Positions 51,901 to 61,692 of a DNA stretch of 64,000 bases are shown here, piece by piece. Positions within the stretch are counted from its first letter, which is position 1; each line of letters starts with the position of its first letter. Both the position numbers and the translations under genes were made by a program. The notes below the pieces were generated by a model that made no database searches, was not told the origin of the DNA, and saw only the letters and a program-made list of their open reading frames with translations. This DNA comes from Pipra filicauda (lineage: Eukaryota > Chordata > Aves > Passeriformes > Pipridae). The DNA is taken from NCBI RefSeq assembly GCF_003945595.2, contig NW_024104909.1:806001-870000 (forward strand), in the 5' to 3' direction.

Positions 51901-53697
51901 TGCATGGGGTTGGGGGGAATTAATAAAACTTTCACTGACAGTAAAAAAGAAACATCAACCCTACTGTTTTTCTTCCATGAATGAATTGGCAAAAGCTCTT
52001 CCTGATGCTGGAGCACAGGAATGAACATGAGCACAGGCGGAGGGGCAGCTGTTTTGTCATCTGAAACCAGCACAGAGGAGCAGCTGACTGTGCCCAGTCA
52101 CTGTATCCATCCTGGAACACTCCCTCACCCCCTCCCTGAGCCATCCCTGCCTGCACAGGAGCTGTACCTGCAGCCAGAAGGCAGCACACTCCAGCACAGG
52201 AACCCTGCACACAGCCACTGCCATGGACACCAGCTTCCCCAGCAGGGCCATCCTGCTGTCATCTGCCTTGTTCCCTTGGGGGCTGAACAGAGATGAAAAG
52301 ATGATCTGCCGGACTGAGTCCTTGGTCTGCTCTTGGAAATAATTGCACATGATCTCAAGGAGCTGGAGTTCCTGAAGGGAGTTCAGTCTCTGAAAGAAAA
52401 CAAAAGCAAAGCTGCAAAATACACTGGGGGTCTTGAAAAAGCAAGAAACAAGTGGAAAAGACAGGGGCAGTAAAGGCTGGGAGCCTCCTTCAGGTGTGAG
52501 GGACTCAGTCTTCAAGCACAGCACACACATTCAAGCTTTCTGAGCCACCACTGCATTTACCTGGTGACACTGAAAAGCTTTAGGTTGTATTTGAACACCT
52601 GGATACACAAGATTGGTGCTTGCTGCACCTGCAAGTGCTGCCCACAGACTGGGAGATGAGACTGACATTGCTGGGGTGAAAAATATTCCCTCCCTCTGCA
52701 AATAACAGCTCTGAGGACACCGCTGGGCAGCTGGCAGGGACAGAGCTGGGCCCAGGAGCCCACCAGGCCCCAGGTCCATGCACCCCAATACTCACCAGCA
52801 GCTGTGGTTTCTCACTGCTGCTCTCTGAGACCCCCATCCCAGCTCCATCCCACGCCCATCCAAAAAGCCTGGTAGGGCCCAGCTGCAGCACTGGGGGGCT
52901 GTGAGTGTTCCCAGGGCCCTCAAAGCCCACCACACCTCCTGAGAGCCCTGAATCCTGGCCAGCCCATGGGGGTCTTGTCAGCTAGCCCCATCCCTGCCAA
53001 AAAACCCCTCAGTCACCAGCACCCCAGGGAGCCTGTGCTGTCTTTTTGGGGCCTGTCTTCAGCAGCAGCTCCTCAGGGACTCCATCCCTTTCTTCCAAAG
53101 CCTTAGTCTCCAGCAACAGCCCCCCAGGGACCTAATCCTGCCCTTCCAAGGCTTTGGTCTCCAGCAGCAGCTCCTCAGGGACCTCATCCTGTTCTTCCAA
53201 GCCCTCGATCTTCAGCAGCAGCTCTTCAGGGACCCCATCCCGCCCTTCCAAGCCCCTGGTTTCCAGCAACAGCCCCTCAGGGACCTCATCCTGCCCTTCC
53301 AAGGCTTTGGCCTCCAGCAGCAGCTCTTCAGGGCTCCCACCTTGCCCTTCTAATCCCTCGGTCTCCAGCAGCAGCCCCCGCCCCTGGGACCCTCATGGTG
53401 CAGCGGCAGCCCCGTCCAAGGCTCTGGGGGCCTCCCCTCTACACCCACTGCCCGGGGCTGTGTCCGCCCTCAGCCCCGGGGTGTGCCGGGGTGCCCGTGT
53501 CGCACCTTGGGCGGGGCCCCGCGCTCCTTGGGGACCTGGAAGAGGAACTCCTCGAGCAGCTCGGTGGGGCCCTTGTCCACGAGCGGCAGCGGCGCGTTCT
53601 GCAGCTGGCTGCTGAAGTAGATGTCCAGGTGGTACAGCACCTCCTTGGCGGCGCTCAGCGCGTCCCGCCGCAGCAGCGAGTGCCGGATGTCGCTCAT
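45977..53697 (-). CDS. INTS15: INTS15 (C7orf26), Integrator complex subunit 15
   Basis: A nuclear subunit of Integrator, the complex that cleaves snRNA and paused Pol II transcripts; it associates with the INTS10/13/14 arm. Minus-strand coding exons in order: 53697-53506, 52389-52168, 50854-50689, 48973-48446, 46758-46719 and 46184-45977. All are GT-AG and in phase, giving about 451 residues against 449 in human. The start MSDIRHSLLRRDAL and the central LNTPIAANLPIGFLELTPL are near-identical to the family. The C-terminus has a His-Pro-rich section with a repeated HPALPA word and ends MTFPYRPIR, as in mammals. Exon 48973-48446 is by far the largest and holds the Lys-rich linker AYKRKKKASL. It is an alpha-helical protein without enzymatic motifs. 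The frame stays open upstream of the ATG, but this is repeat sequence and the conserved start is clear. Confidence 0.96.
50335..50500 (+). repeat. CR1 LINE 3' end
   Basis: Contains CTGGAAGTGTCCAAGGCCAG, TGGAAGGTGTCCCTGCCCAG and GGTCCCTTCCAACTCAAAC in CR1 order, ending in TTCTTGGATTCTACGA. It lies in an INTS15 intron, antisense to the gene. It is strongly truncated. Confidence 0.9.
51130..51325 (+). repeat. CR1 LINE 3' end
   Basis: A second CR1 tail in the same orientation, starting with GAGGCCCTGGCACAGGTTGC and ending ACCATTCTGTGACTCC. It is closely similar to the copy at 50335 but in a different INTS15 intron, so it is probably a separate insertion of the same subfamily. Confidence 0.9.
53053..53385 (+). 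repeat. 51-bp minisatellite in INTS15 intron 1
   Basis: The word CAGCAGCAGCTCCTCAGGGA or a close variant recurs at 53060, 53111, 53162, 53213, 53264, 53315 and 53366, an exact 51-bp period without indels. Because 51 is a multiple of three, frames stay open through it on both strands, giving a Ser/Pro-rich open frame that I do not take as a gene. Confidence 0.92.
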
Positions 53698-53870
53698 GGC
53701 CCCTCTCCCGTCCCGTTCCCGCTCCCGGTCCCGTTCCCGGCCCGGCCCCGGCGCGGCCTCCCCTCGGCGGCGCGGACGGGCGGGCGCTACGGCGGCCCGC
53801 AAAGGACAAAAGGGCCACGCGCGGGCGCCGCCGGCAGCGCCCCCTGGCGGGAGGGGGGGGCTGGGGCTGG
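53698..53870 (-). promoter_or_regulatory. INTS15: CpG-rich INTS15 promoter and 5'UTR
   Basis: GC- and CpG-dense sequence directly upstream of the INTS15 ATG, continuous with the CpG-rich exon 1. On the minus strand the proposed 5'UTR has repeated GGGAACGGGA/CGGGAG words. No TATA or CCAAT box is seen. Transcription probably starts between 53740 and 53830. Confidence 0.6.
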
Positions 53871-53879
53871 GGGGGGTTC

Positions 53880-54830
53880 GGCCAGGACAGACCCGGCCCT
53901 TGGGGGGTCTTGGCTCGGGGTCTGAGCTGGGAGAGCCTGGACCTGGAAGGATCTTGGCTCTCGAGGGATCTTGGCCCGGGGGCCTGGTCTTGGGGCTGAA
54001 CCATGGAGTCTCGACCTGGGGGGACCGGGGGGGGAATATCGGCCATGGGGGCTGGTCCTTGGGCTGACTCAGGAAGTCTCTTAACTTGGGAATGAACTGG
54101 CCCTGGGGGCATCTTGGCCCTGGAGAGATGAGCCCTGGGGCTGAGCCAGGGGGGATATTGGCCCCGGGGGGGGCTGTGCCTGGGGCCGAGCCAAGAGGTC
54201 TCAACCTGGACCTGGGGGGATATTGGCCCTGGGGGATATCGGCCCTTGGAGCTGGGCCTGGGGCTGACTCAGGAGGTCTCTTAATTTGGGAGGGAAATGG
54301 CCCTGGGGGCATTTTGGCCCTGAGCAATGAGCCAGGGGGGATTTTGGCTCCAGCAGGGGGGCTGGAGCTGGGACTCACTCAGGGGGTCTTGACTTGGGAG
54401 GGAATTGAACCTGGGGGGATCTTGGCTCTGGAAGGGTCTTGAGGGGCTCTGGAAGGGTCTGAGGGGCTCAACCAAGGGATCTTAATTTCGGGGGGGTAGG
54501 ACCTGGGGGTGTGTTGTCCCTGGAGTGCTGGGCCTGGGGCTGACTCAGGGGGTCTTGACTCAGGATGGATCTGGCCCTGGGAAAGGTCTTGGCCCTGGAG
54601 AGATCTTGGGGCTGAGCCAGGGGGGCTTGACCTGGGGGGGAGCCTAGACCTGGGGAGTTCTTGGACCTGGAGGGCTGGGCCTGGGGCTGACTCAGGAGGG
54701 AACTGGCCCTGGGGAGATCTTGGCCCAGGGGGGTTTTGGTCCTGGGTCTGGTTCTTGAGAGGGTCTTGACCTGAAGAGGGACTGGCCATGGAGGGTCTTG
54801 GCTGGGGGAGCCAGGCCCCGGGCCCAACCT
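53880..54830 (+). repeat. Degenerate GC-rich tandem repeat upstream of INTS15
   Basis: Nearly 1 kb built from words such as CTTGGCCCTGG, GGGGCTGACTCAGG and GGTCTTGACTTGGGA in varying order, with higher-order spacing of roughly 110-200 bases. It resembles an old minisatellite. Stop codons are rare in it, which produces long meaningless frames on both strands. Confidence 0.8.
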
Positions 54831-56404
54831 GGGGAGCCTGTTGGGGTCTAGGCCGAGCCCTAATCCCTCTATGGGAAGCCCCCCTTCTCTGAGGTGTGCC
54901 TGGCTCCAGGAGAGGGGGCTGGCAGGGGCCCCCCAGCCCCTCAGGATCACTGCACACTTCTAGGGGCCTGGCATGGCCCTCCTGGGAAACCCAACATCTG
55001 CCTTTGGAGGCTGGGAGCACCGGGAACACTGGGAACACCAGGACATTGGCCAAGGCCGCTGAGGCAGAGCTGGGGTGAGCAGGGGGAGTGGGTGGGGGGG
55101 GGGGGGCTGCCACCCCCTGGCACCTCACAGCCCTCCCAGGGATGGGGCTGAGCCGTGTGACCGCCTGGGGAGGCTCTGGGGACAGGCACCATGCCAGGGA
55201 TGTGGTGCTTTTTGGCAGTTCCAGCTTGGCTTCCCACCCAGAGACCAGAGTGGCAGCACCACACTGGGATGCACTGGATGCCCTCAGCCCCTGGCACCGG
55301 GTTCCTGCTGGCCTTGGAACACCCACCTTGTTGGAAATGTAGGGGTGGAAATGTGCTGGGTGGGAATGATTCATGTTTGTGAAATAAACATTTTTTAAGA
55401 GAAATTGTGTCTGTTGATGAGTGAGAGCTGCCCATGTCCCACATCGGGGAGCTGCCACACTCCAGGAGTGGTCTCTGGGATCTCTTGGCATTTTAATCCA
55501 CTCCAACACGTTCTCAGCCTTACCTGTGACAGGAGGTATTGGCAGTGGCTGAAAGGGCTCTTTTTGCACTGAGCAGACCTTTATTTCCGTGAAAAATGCC
55601 ATATGGAGCCTGCGGCCTCACATGTTCCTTGGCCGGGCAACCACTTGGCAAGGTGAGCACGTCCCTCCCCATAAATGCAGGTGCAGATCCTTCCCCTTCC
55701 AGAGTCCTTGGATGACACCAAAGGTATGTCCTGCTCCCCTCTCCTCCCGCACCACAGGAGCTCCCCAGTGCCACCTTCTCCAGCTTGGCCTAATTTTGCC
55801 AAGACGCTCTGCCGGGGCTGAGCCTGGGAACAGCTCAGGGTCCTCATAGGTGTCTCTGCCTGGGAGGTGCAGAGGCTGCTGTGCCCCCCGGGGAGTGGGG
55901 AGGATTTGTGGGGCTATGGGCAATTTTTGGCATGACCAAATTGTGGCATTACTGAATCTCTGTGTTACCAGCCAGGGGGACTGCGGTGTTGGAGGGAAGT
56001 GTTTGCAGCCACAGCGAGGGTGCAAGTGGGAAAGGTGAGGGTTTAGGGGGAGCAGCTTCCCCAGAAGAAAAAGCAAGCCCTGAGGCAGCACAACCTTCCT
56101 GGGGCTGGAATTTGTTGTGCCAAAAGCTGGTGTGTTTGCCTGTCCTCTCAGTCCGTCTTATCAGGTTCCTGCTTGGGGCACCTGGGCTTGGGCAGGGCTC
56201 AGATCCCACACACTGGTGAAATATTACCCCAGGGAGCGGAGTGCCACGGGAATACTTCCCAAAAGCCTTCCCCCGTGGGTAGGAGCTGCTGTGCTGCCTC
56301 GGTGAGGGGTCCTGAGGGACGACAGCGTGGGTGAGGATGGGGCAGGGGCAGTGCTGGGAAATGGGGGGCAGGATACCCCAGGTGAGGATGTTCCAGGCGG
56401 GAAG
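54831..56404. other. INTS15-DNASE1 intergenic region
   Basis: GC-rich sequence between divergent genes. It contains a 13-base G run near 55095 and a plus-strand AATAAA at 55383-55388, but no exon or RNA gene I recognise. The distal part probably includes DNASE1 upstream sequence and perhaps an untranslated first exon, which I could not identify. Confidence 0.45.
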
Positions 56405-56513
56405 GGAGATGGGGAGGAGTGCTGGGGGGCATCCATCCCTTCCTCTGTCCTAGCACAGTTGCTGAAGGGTCTCTGGGGTCTCTGGCACAGATGCAAGGAG
56501 AGGTGGGAGAGGC
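56405..56513 (+). repeat. Direct repeat copy A, upstream of DNASE1
   Basis: About 109 bases that align without gaps to 57364-57472 in the first DNASE1 intron, at roughly 80% identity counted by eye. Shared words include CATCCCTT, AGCACAG, AGGGTCT and AGGTGGG-like blocks. It is not a CR1 sequence I recognise. Confidence 0.75.
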
Positions 56514-56858
56514 ACAAGCCAAAGGACCTCAGTGTCCCTGGCCACTGCCACCCACCCCAGGCCAGGAGAGGTGTCCGAGCTGAGCACGGTGAATGAGGAA
56601 GGGACCGTTCTGTGTCACCATGAAATGGCATTTACTCTTTTGCCAGTGAATTTTCCTCTCTGGCCTCGTGAGTGGTCTGGCCTCCCTCCAGGAGGGACAG
56701 GCAGGATGAGGCCCCACGTGATGGATGTACACAATCCCTGGATCCTGGTGGTTCAACCAGTATGGCCAGTGGGATTGATCTGGTCACCTCCACCACTTGT
56801 GCCAAAACCCTATCCCATCCAGGAGGGCTGAGCCCCTCCCTGTCCCTCTGCACACAGG

Positions 56859-57095
56859 ATGGCAGCCTCCCAGCTGGTGCTGTCCCTGCTGGCTGCAGCT
56901 CTCCTGCTGCACGTGGCCACCGCGCTGAAGGTCGGCGCCTTCAACATCAAGGCCTTTGGGGACACCAAGATGTCCAACCAGACCGTGGCAAACATCATCG
57001 TCTCTGTGAGTGCAGGGGAGAGGAGCAGGCCTGGACACTCTCTGCTCTCTGGGACGCAGTGACCCTGGGACAGTGGGACACCAGCTTTCTGTAGG

Positions 57096-57130
<35 letters not shown>

Positions 57131-59974
57131 CCAAACCTCCCTTCACTCACCCATCTGCTCATCCCTCGTCACCATCTCCCACCTCAGGCCATCTCCACTC
57201 TTGCTGATGCCCAGTCCAGGGTGGGCAATGCTTGGTGCTGCCCAGGTTCCTCCCTCAGAGCAGCTGCTGGGATGATGGTAGTAGACAGATGGGTCTGTGT
57301 GATCCCAGGGTCCTTCCAAGGCAGAGAAGACCAGCAAAGGAGCCCCTTCCCTGGGACAGTGAGGGAGGTGGGGAGGGGTGTCAGGGGGAATCCATCCCTT
57401 GCTCTGATCCAGCACAGCTGCTGTAGGGTCTTTGGGGTTTCTGGTGCAGACGCAGGGAGGGGTGGGAAACGCCCTGCTGCCTCCCACTGCCAGCCTGGGA
57501 GCCTCTGCAGCCCAGCTGAGGCACCCATGGGTGTCCCATGAGCAGCTCTCGGCCAGGGGAGAGCAGCTCTGAGCTTGTCCCCCCAGATCCTGTCAGAGTA
57601 CGACATCATCCTGGTGCAGGAGGTCCGGGATGCCGACCTGAGTGCCGTGGACAAGCTCATGGACCAGCTCAACAGGTGACCCTGATGGCACAGTGTGAGA
57701 GTGACTGCAAATGGGATGCTGGGCTGGATCCCAGCTGGCATCTCACCATGCCAAGGCACCCTGGCTCAGCTGGAGAGAGCCTGATGGGTGCTGGGGAGCA
57801 CCAGGAGCCTCCTCTCACCCTCTCCACATCTCCCCCCCAGTGCTTCTGGGCAGCCCTACAGCTTTTTGGTCAGCATCCCCCTGGGTCGGACCAGCTACAA
57901 AGAGCAGTACCTCTTCGTCTACAGGTAAGGGATGTCACCAGGGTCCAGTGTCCCCTGTGTCACCTGCTGCCCTCCCCAGCAACCCCCAAAGGGCAATGGG
58001 TACCTTTAGAGGTCCTGTCTGTGCCAGGAGCTGTGCTGGGGGCTGCCCTGCTCTCCTCCCTCAGGTCGGACATGGTCTCCGTGCTGGGAAGTTACTACTA
58101 CGACGATGGCTGCGAGTCCTGTGGGAACGACACCTTCAGCAGGGAGCCCTTCATTGTGAAGTTCTCCTCGCCCACCACACGTGAGCAGAGCTGCTGTTGG
58201 GGGATGCCAGACCTGGCACAGGGTCCCCTCCACAGAGGGCTGAGCCCAGAGCTATGCCTGCCAACTGGGCTCCACAAGGGTCCTTTAGTGCAGTGGGACC
58301 ATCTCCCACCCGTGGGTGCTCAGGGGTCCTACATACCTGCTCAGCATGGCTGGCACTGCCTGCTCTTTCCCACCATGTGCCATCTCCTGTCAATTCCCAT
58401 CACATCCCGTTGTCTGTCATTTCCCACCATGTGTTCTGTTCAGCTGTGTGCCATTTCACACCTCCAGCTGTTTCCCATCGTGTCCTGCATCCCATTATTT
58501 GCTGCCTCCCATCTTGTGCCATATCCCGCCATCTGCTTCCTCCTCTTGGGTTCCATCTCCCTCATGTACCATCTCCCATTGCCTGTCGTCCCCCATCTCT
58601 GCCATCTCCCATCATGTCCCGTTTCCCACCTTGTTCCATCACCTACCCCATGCCATCACCTCCACCTCCTTAGAACCTCCTCAGGGCACATACACTCTCC
58701 CATCTCTCCCACCTCCATCTCCTTCCCCAAACCATGGTGGCTTGGAAAAGCTGACAGGAAACAAGCAGCAAACCCTACACAAATGGATGCAGTTCCCCAC
58801 AGGAAATTCCAGTCTGGAGGACACACACACCACCACAGACACCCTTTCCCTGCAGCAGCTTTTCCCAGCTGGTAGCTGGGGCTTGGCCAGGGTGGTCCCT
58901 GTCGTTCCTGCTCCCTTCTCAGTTGCTGCAGCTGAGGTGAGGGCTGACAACCACCTGTGTGGCAGAGGTTCAGGAGTTCGTGTTGGTGCCCCTGCATTCC
59001 GAGCCCAGCCATGCGGCAGAAGAGATCGATGCGCTCTACGACGTCTACACCGACGTCATCAACAAGTGGGGGACTAATGTAAGCAATGGCAGTGAGCTCA
59101 GCTCCTCTCTGAGGGCAGCTGAGTGGGCAAGTGGATGGACTTGTCCCATGGGAGGCCTCTTGTACCCCTTAGAGCAGATGCCACCCCAGCAATCTCCAGG
59201 CAGGGAGCTTCACGTTGTCTCCGCTGCCTTTACAGGGGGCTTGTCCCCGTGCACTGCAGTGCCCCAGGGGGGTTTGTCGCCACCCCTTAAGAAATTAGGG
59301 AGCCCCTGCTGACCCGTAAGGTCCATGGGCAAGGACACAACACGCTGCCCTGCAGGACATCATCTTGCTGGGTGACTTCAACGCCGACTGTGCCTACGTG
59401 ACCAGCTCGCAGTGGCCGTCCATCCGCCTGCGCTCCCTGCGCGCCTGCGAGTGGCTCATCCCCGACAGCGCCGACACCACCGTGGCCGACACCGACTGTG
59501 CCTACGACCGGTGGGTGCCCTGGCGGGGGGCAGTGGCTGGCACGGGGGGGCTGGCAGGCACTCACACCCTCGTGCCGCCCCGGCAGCATCGTCGCCTGCG
59601 GCACCGCCCTGCGCCAAGACATCGATCCCGGCTCCGCCACTGTCAACAACTTCCAGCAGAAATTCCACCTCCAGAGCAAGGATGTGAGTGAGGGGCCAGG
59701 GCACATGGGCCCACCAGCACTGGGATCCACCCCACCATACCTCCTGGGAGCGTGGGTGGGTTCCTTGTTCCCCAGGGTGGCTCAACCCCAAGTCTTACAC
59801 TGAATCAACCCCCTAGACTGAGCAGTTTGGGATATGGTCTAAATTTGGGGGTTGGGGTCTCAGCCAGCCATCCCAGTGTCTGGATGAGCTCAGGCCCTCT
59901 CTGCTCTCTCCCACACCCAGGCTTTGGCCGTCAGTGACCATTTCCCTGTGGAGGTGACCCTGAAAGCCCGCTGA
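56859..59974 (+). CDS. DNASE1: DNASE1, secreted deoxyribonuclease I
   Basis: A secreted endonuclease that cuts double-stranded DNA with Ca2+ and Mg2+. Exons: 56859-57005, 57587-57675, 57841-57924, 58065-58180, 58966-59078, 59356-59510, 59587-59683 and 59921-59974, giving 284 residues. Residues 1-22 are a signal peptide; mature numbering then matches the human enzyme. Present in mature numbering: Glu39, Glu78, His134 (VPLH), Asp168 and Asn170 (GDFNA), Asp212 (CAYD) and His252 (SDHFP), so it should be active. The loop C101-E-S-C104 and both N-glycosylation sites, Asn18 (NQT) and Asn106 (NDT), are kept and mark it as DNASE1. Actin-contact positions 65 and 114 are Phe, unlike mammals (Tyr and Ala). 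An acceptor (CACACAG) ends one base before the ATG, so an untranslated first exon must lie upstream. Confidence 0.95.
57097..57133 (+). repeat. (ATCC)n tetranucleotide microsatellite
   Basis: About nine ATCC units with one G substitution (GTCC), in DNASE1 intron 1. Confidence 0.92.
57364..57472 (+). repeat. Direct repeat copy B, in DNASE1 intron 1
   Basis: The gap-free partner of 56405-56513. The two copies bracket the first coding exon of DNASE1 about 0.96 kb apart. Read on the minus strand both encode a similar 36-codon peptide frame (with KGWMPP in one copy and KGWIPP in the other), but no gene signals surround it. Confidence 0.75.
58367..58672 (+). repeat. Pyrimidine-rich imperfect tandem repeat in DNASE1 intron 4
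   Basis: Words of the type TCCCATCATGTGCCATCT recur about 16-18 times with many changes. The strand is strongly C/T-biased. It explains the long open frame across this intron. Confidence 0.8.
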
Positions 59975-60128
59975 GCCCGTCCCTGTGCCGGTGGCTACCA
60001 GGACATCCCGGCGTGCACCTGCAGCCTTCGTGGAAGCCCACATGCCACAAGTGCTAGCCAAGCTGCCCACTATCTCTGCAAGGAGCCACTCTTTTGGATC
60101 TTGTGGGAGTGGGATGCTCTCTGCTTCC

Positions 60129-60134
60129 ATTAAA
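60129..60134 (+). terminator. DNASE1: Poly(A) signal ATTAAA of DNASE1
   Basis: ATTAAA followed by AATCAG, about 155 bases after the DNASE1 stop; the likely 3' end of the gene. Confidence 0.7.
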
Positions 60135-60149
60135 AATCAGCCTCTTCCA

Positions 60150-61692
60150 GCCTTTGCAACTCTGGAGGGAAGGTCCCTTTAGTCTCCCCAGCAGCCCCCG
60201 GCATTCAAGTCCCCCATCCCCTGCCAGGGAGGTCTCCGGGGCTGGGGGACCCTCCTGCCATGGAGACACTTGAACCCACGGGGTGGCAAGCACTACTTCC
60301 CTTTCTGCAGCAAAAGCAGGGACACCAGGAAGAGCCTGGGAGGCTCCAGGCTTTCCAGGGCACAGGATGCTCTTGCCATGCATCCTGACAGAGCCCGCCT
60401 GGCTGCGGGACGGCTGACGGGGACACTGACGGTGAGAGTGGGGGGAAGTGGAGGATGTGAGTCAGTTCCCAGGGGGTTTGGTGCTTCCCGGGGACTTTCG
60501 GGGTTTCGGTGCTGACACAGCACTGAGGGACACTGGACTCATCCCGAGACTGGGTGTGAGGATGCAAAACCTGGTGTCACATGTGAGAGCTCGGCAAGTC
60601 CCGGCATGGGCTGCCGCCGTCTCCCTGCCTGTCAGAGCCTCCTGATCCTTCATCACCCCGGGGTGATGCTGGGGGCTGGCACGGGAAATGCCACTCCTCC
60701 TGAGCTGCTTTGGGTCACCGGTGGGGCTGCTTTGGGTCACCACTGGGCTGTTGTGAGTGACTGCCAGGGCTGCTGCAGGGGTGCGCAGCTGGGGCTGGCG
60801 GTGCTCATCTGGTGCTCACCTGCCTGACCCAAACACAGGCCATTTCCTCCTCTTCCCTCTAATTACACTGTCTGAATCACCCAATTAAGGTCAGTGCCCT
60901 TCACCTCCTGCCTGGCCACTGTGCCCACTCTGTGATCTGGGAGGCCACCCCAGTTGGCTGCAGCCCCCCGAGTCCCACGTGCCCACCCATTCCCACTGGG
61001 ATGCTCCAGCCCTGTCAAGCCTCCAGGGCTGCCCTTCGCTGTGTCAGCACAGGGGAGGCTGTGCTGGCCCCACCCTGTCGTTCTGTGGGATTTCTGGTTT
61101 CCCAATGCGGGAAGGAGCCCACAGTCATGCCAAAACCCCCACGGGGGTGTCCGACTCATCCTGCTTTGCCGGCAACTCCACTGGCAATAAAGCCGCCCAT
61201 CCTGCTGCTGGGAGGGCAGAGGTGCTGCACACTTGGCAAGGTAAGGACAGATCCAGGCTCAGCACCTCCAGCTGTGAACCGGGAGGGACTGGGATGAGCT
61301 GCGATGAGCTGGGATGAGGAGCTGCTCCTTACCCTAACAGTGGAGGCTGTGGCGAAGTTTAAGGACATGGAACAGCCTGGGGTGCCGGCAGTGGTGGCTG
61401 GGGCTGGTGGGTGATGGACAAATTCCATCGGGGAGTGGAGCTGGGTGATCCCGGGAGCTGGAGGAGGTGGATTCACTGTGGTGGGATGGGATTTATCTTC
61501 TCTGGGACCAGCGAGCTGTCAAATTGCCTGTGCCAGCTCCACAGGCTGCTCGAGGCAGTGCCCATCATGACACGCTGTTGTACAGCAGGACTGAGGAAGG
61601 ATCTGCATGTCCTTTTATTTTTCTACCCCAAATCCAAAGGAGTTTTCCAAGTTCAGCTCCCATCTCTGTGACTCAGCATCCCTCCCTCCAGG
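60150..61692. other. Gap between the two tandem DNase genes
   Basis: About 1.5 kb without a recognisable coding exon. A plus-strand AATAAA at 61186-61191 has no clear owner. The right end carries a pyrimidine-rich acceptor (CCTCCCTCCAG at 61681-61691) leading into the next gene, so an untranslated first exon of that gene should be somewhere here. Confidence 0.5.

Noticed and set aside
53154..53615. Ser-rich 153-codon plus-strand frame
   Set aside because: It is the 51-bp minisatellite in INTS15 intron 1 running into antisense exon 1; the frame is open only because the period is a multiple of three.
53470..54378. INTS15 reading frame open for over 220 codons upstream of its ATG
   Set aside because: The upstream part is translated minisatellite and GC-rich 5'UTR. 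The conserved family start at 53697 fits the known length, so an N-terminal extension is not supported.
55383..55388. Plus-strand AATAAA between INTS15 and DNASE1, as the end of an extra gene
   Set aside because: No exon with a recognisable product or paired splice sites precedes it; a chance hexamer is as likely.
54379..55602. 407-codon minus-strand frame
   Set aside because: Mostly the same degenerate repeat read in frame; no splice sites, domains or conserved blocks.
57538..58875. 445-codon plus-strand frame through DNASE1 introns
   Set aside because: It crosses true exons in the wrong frame and an imperfect CCATCT-type repeat that lacks stops.
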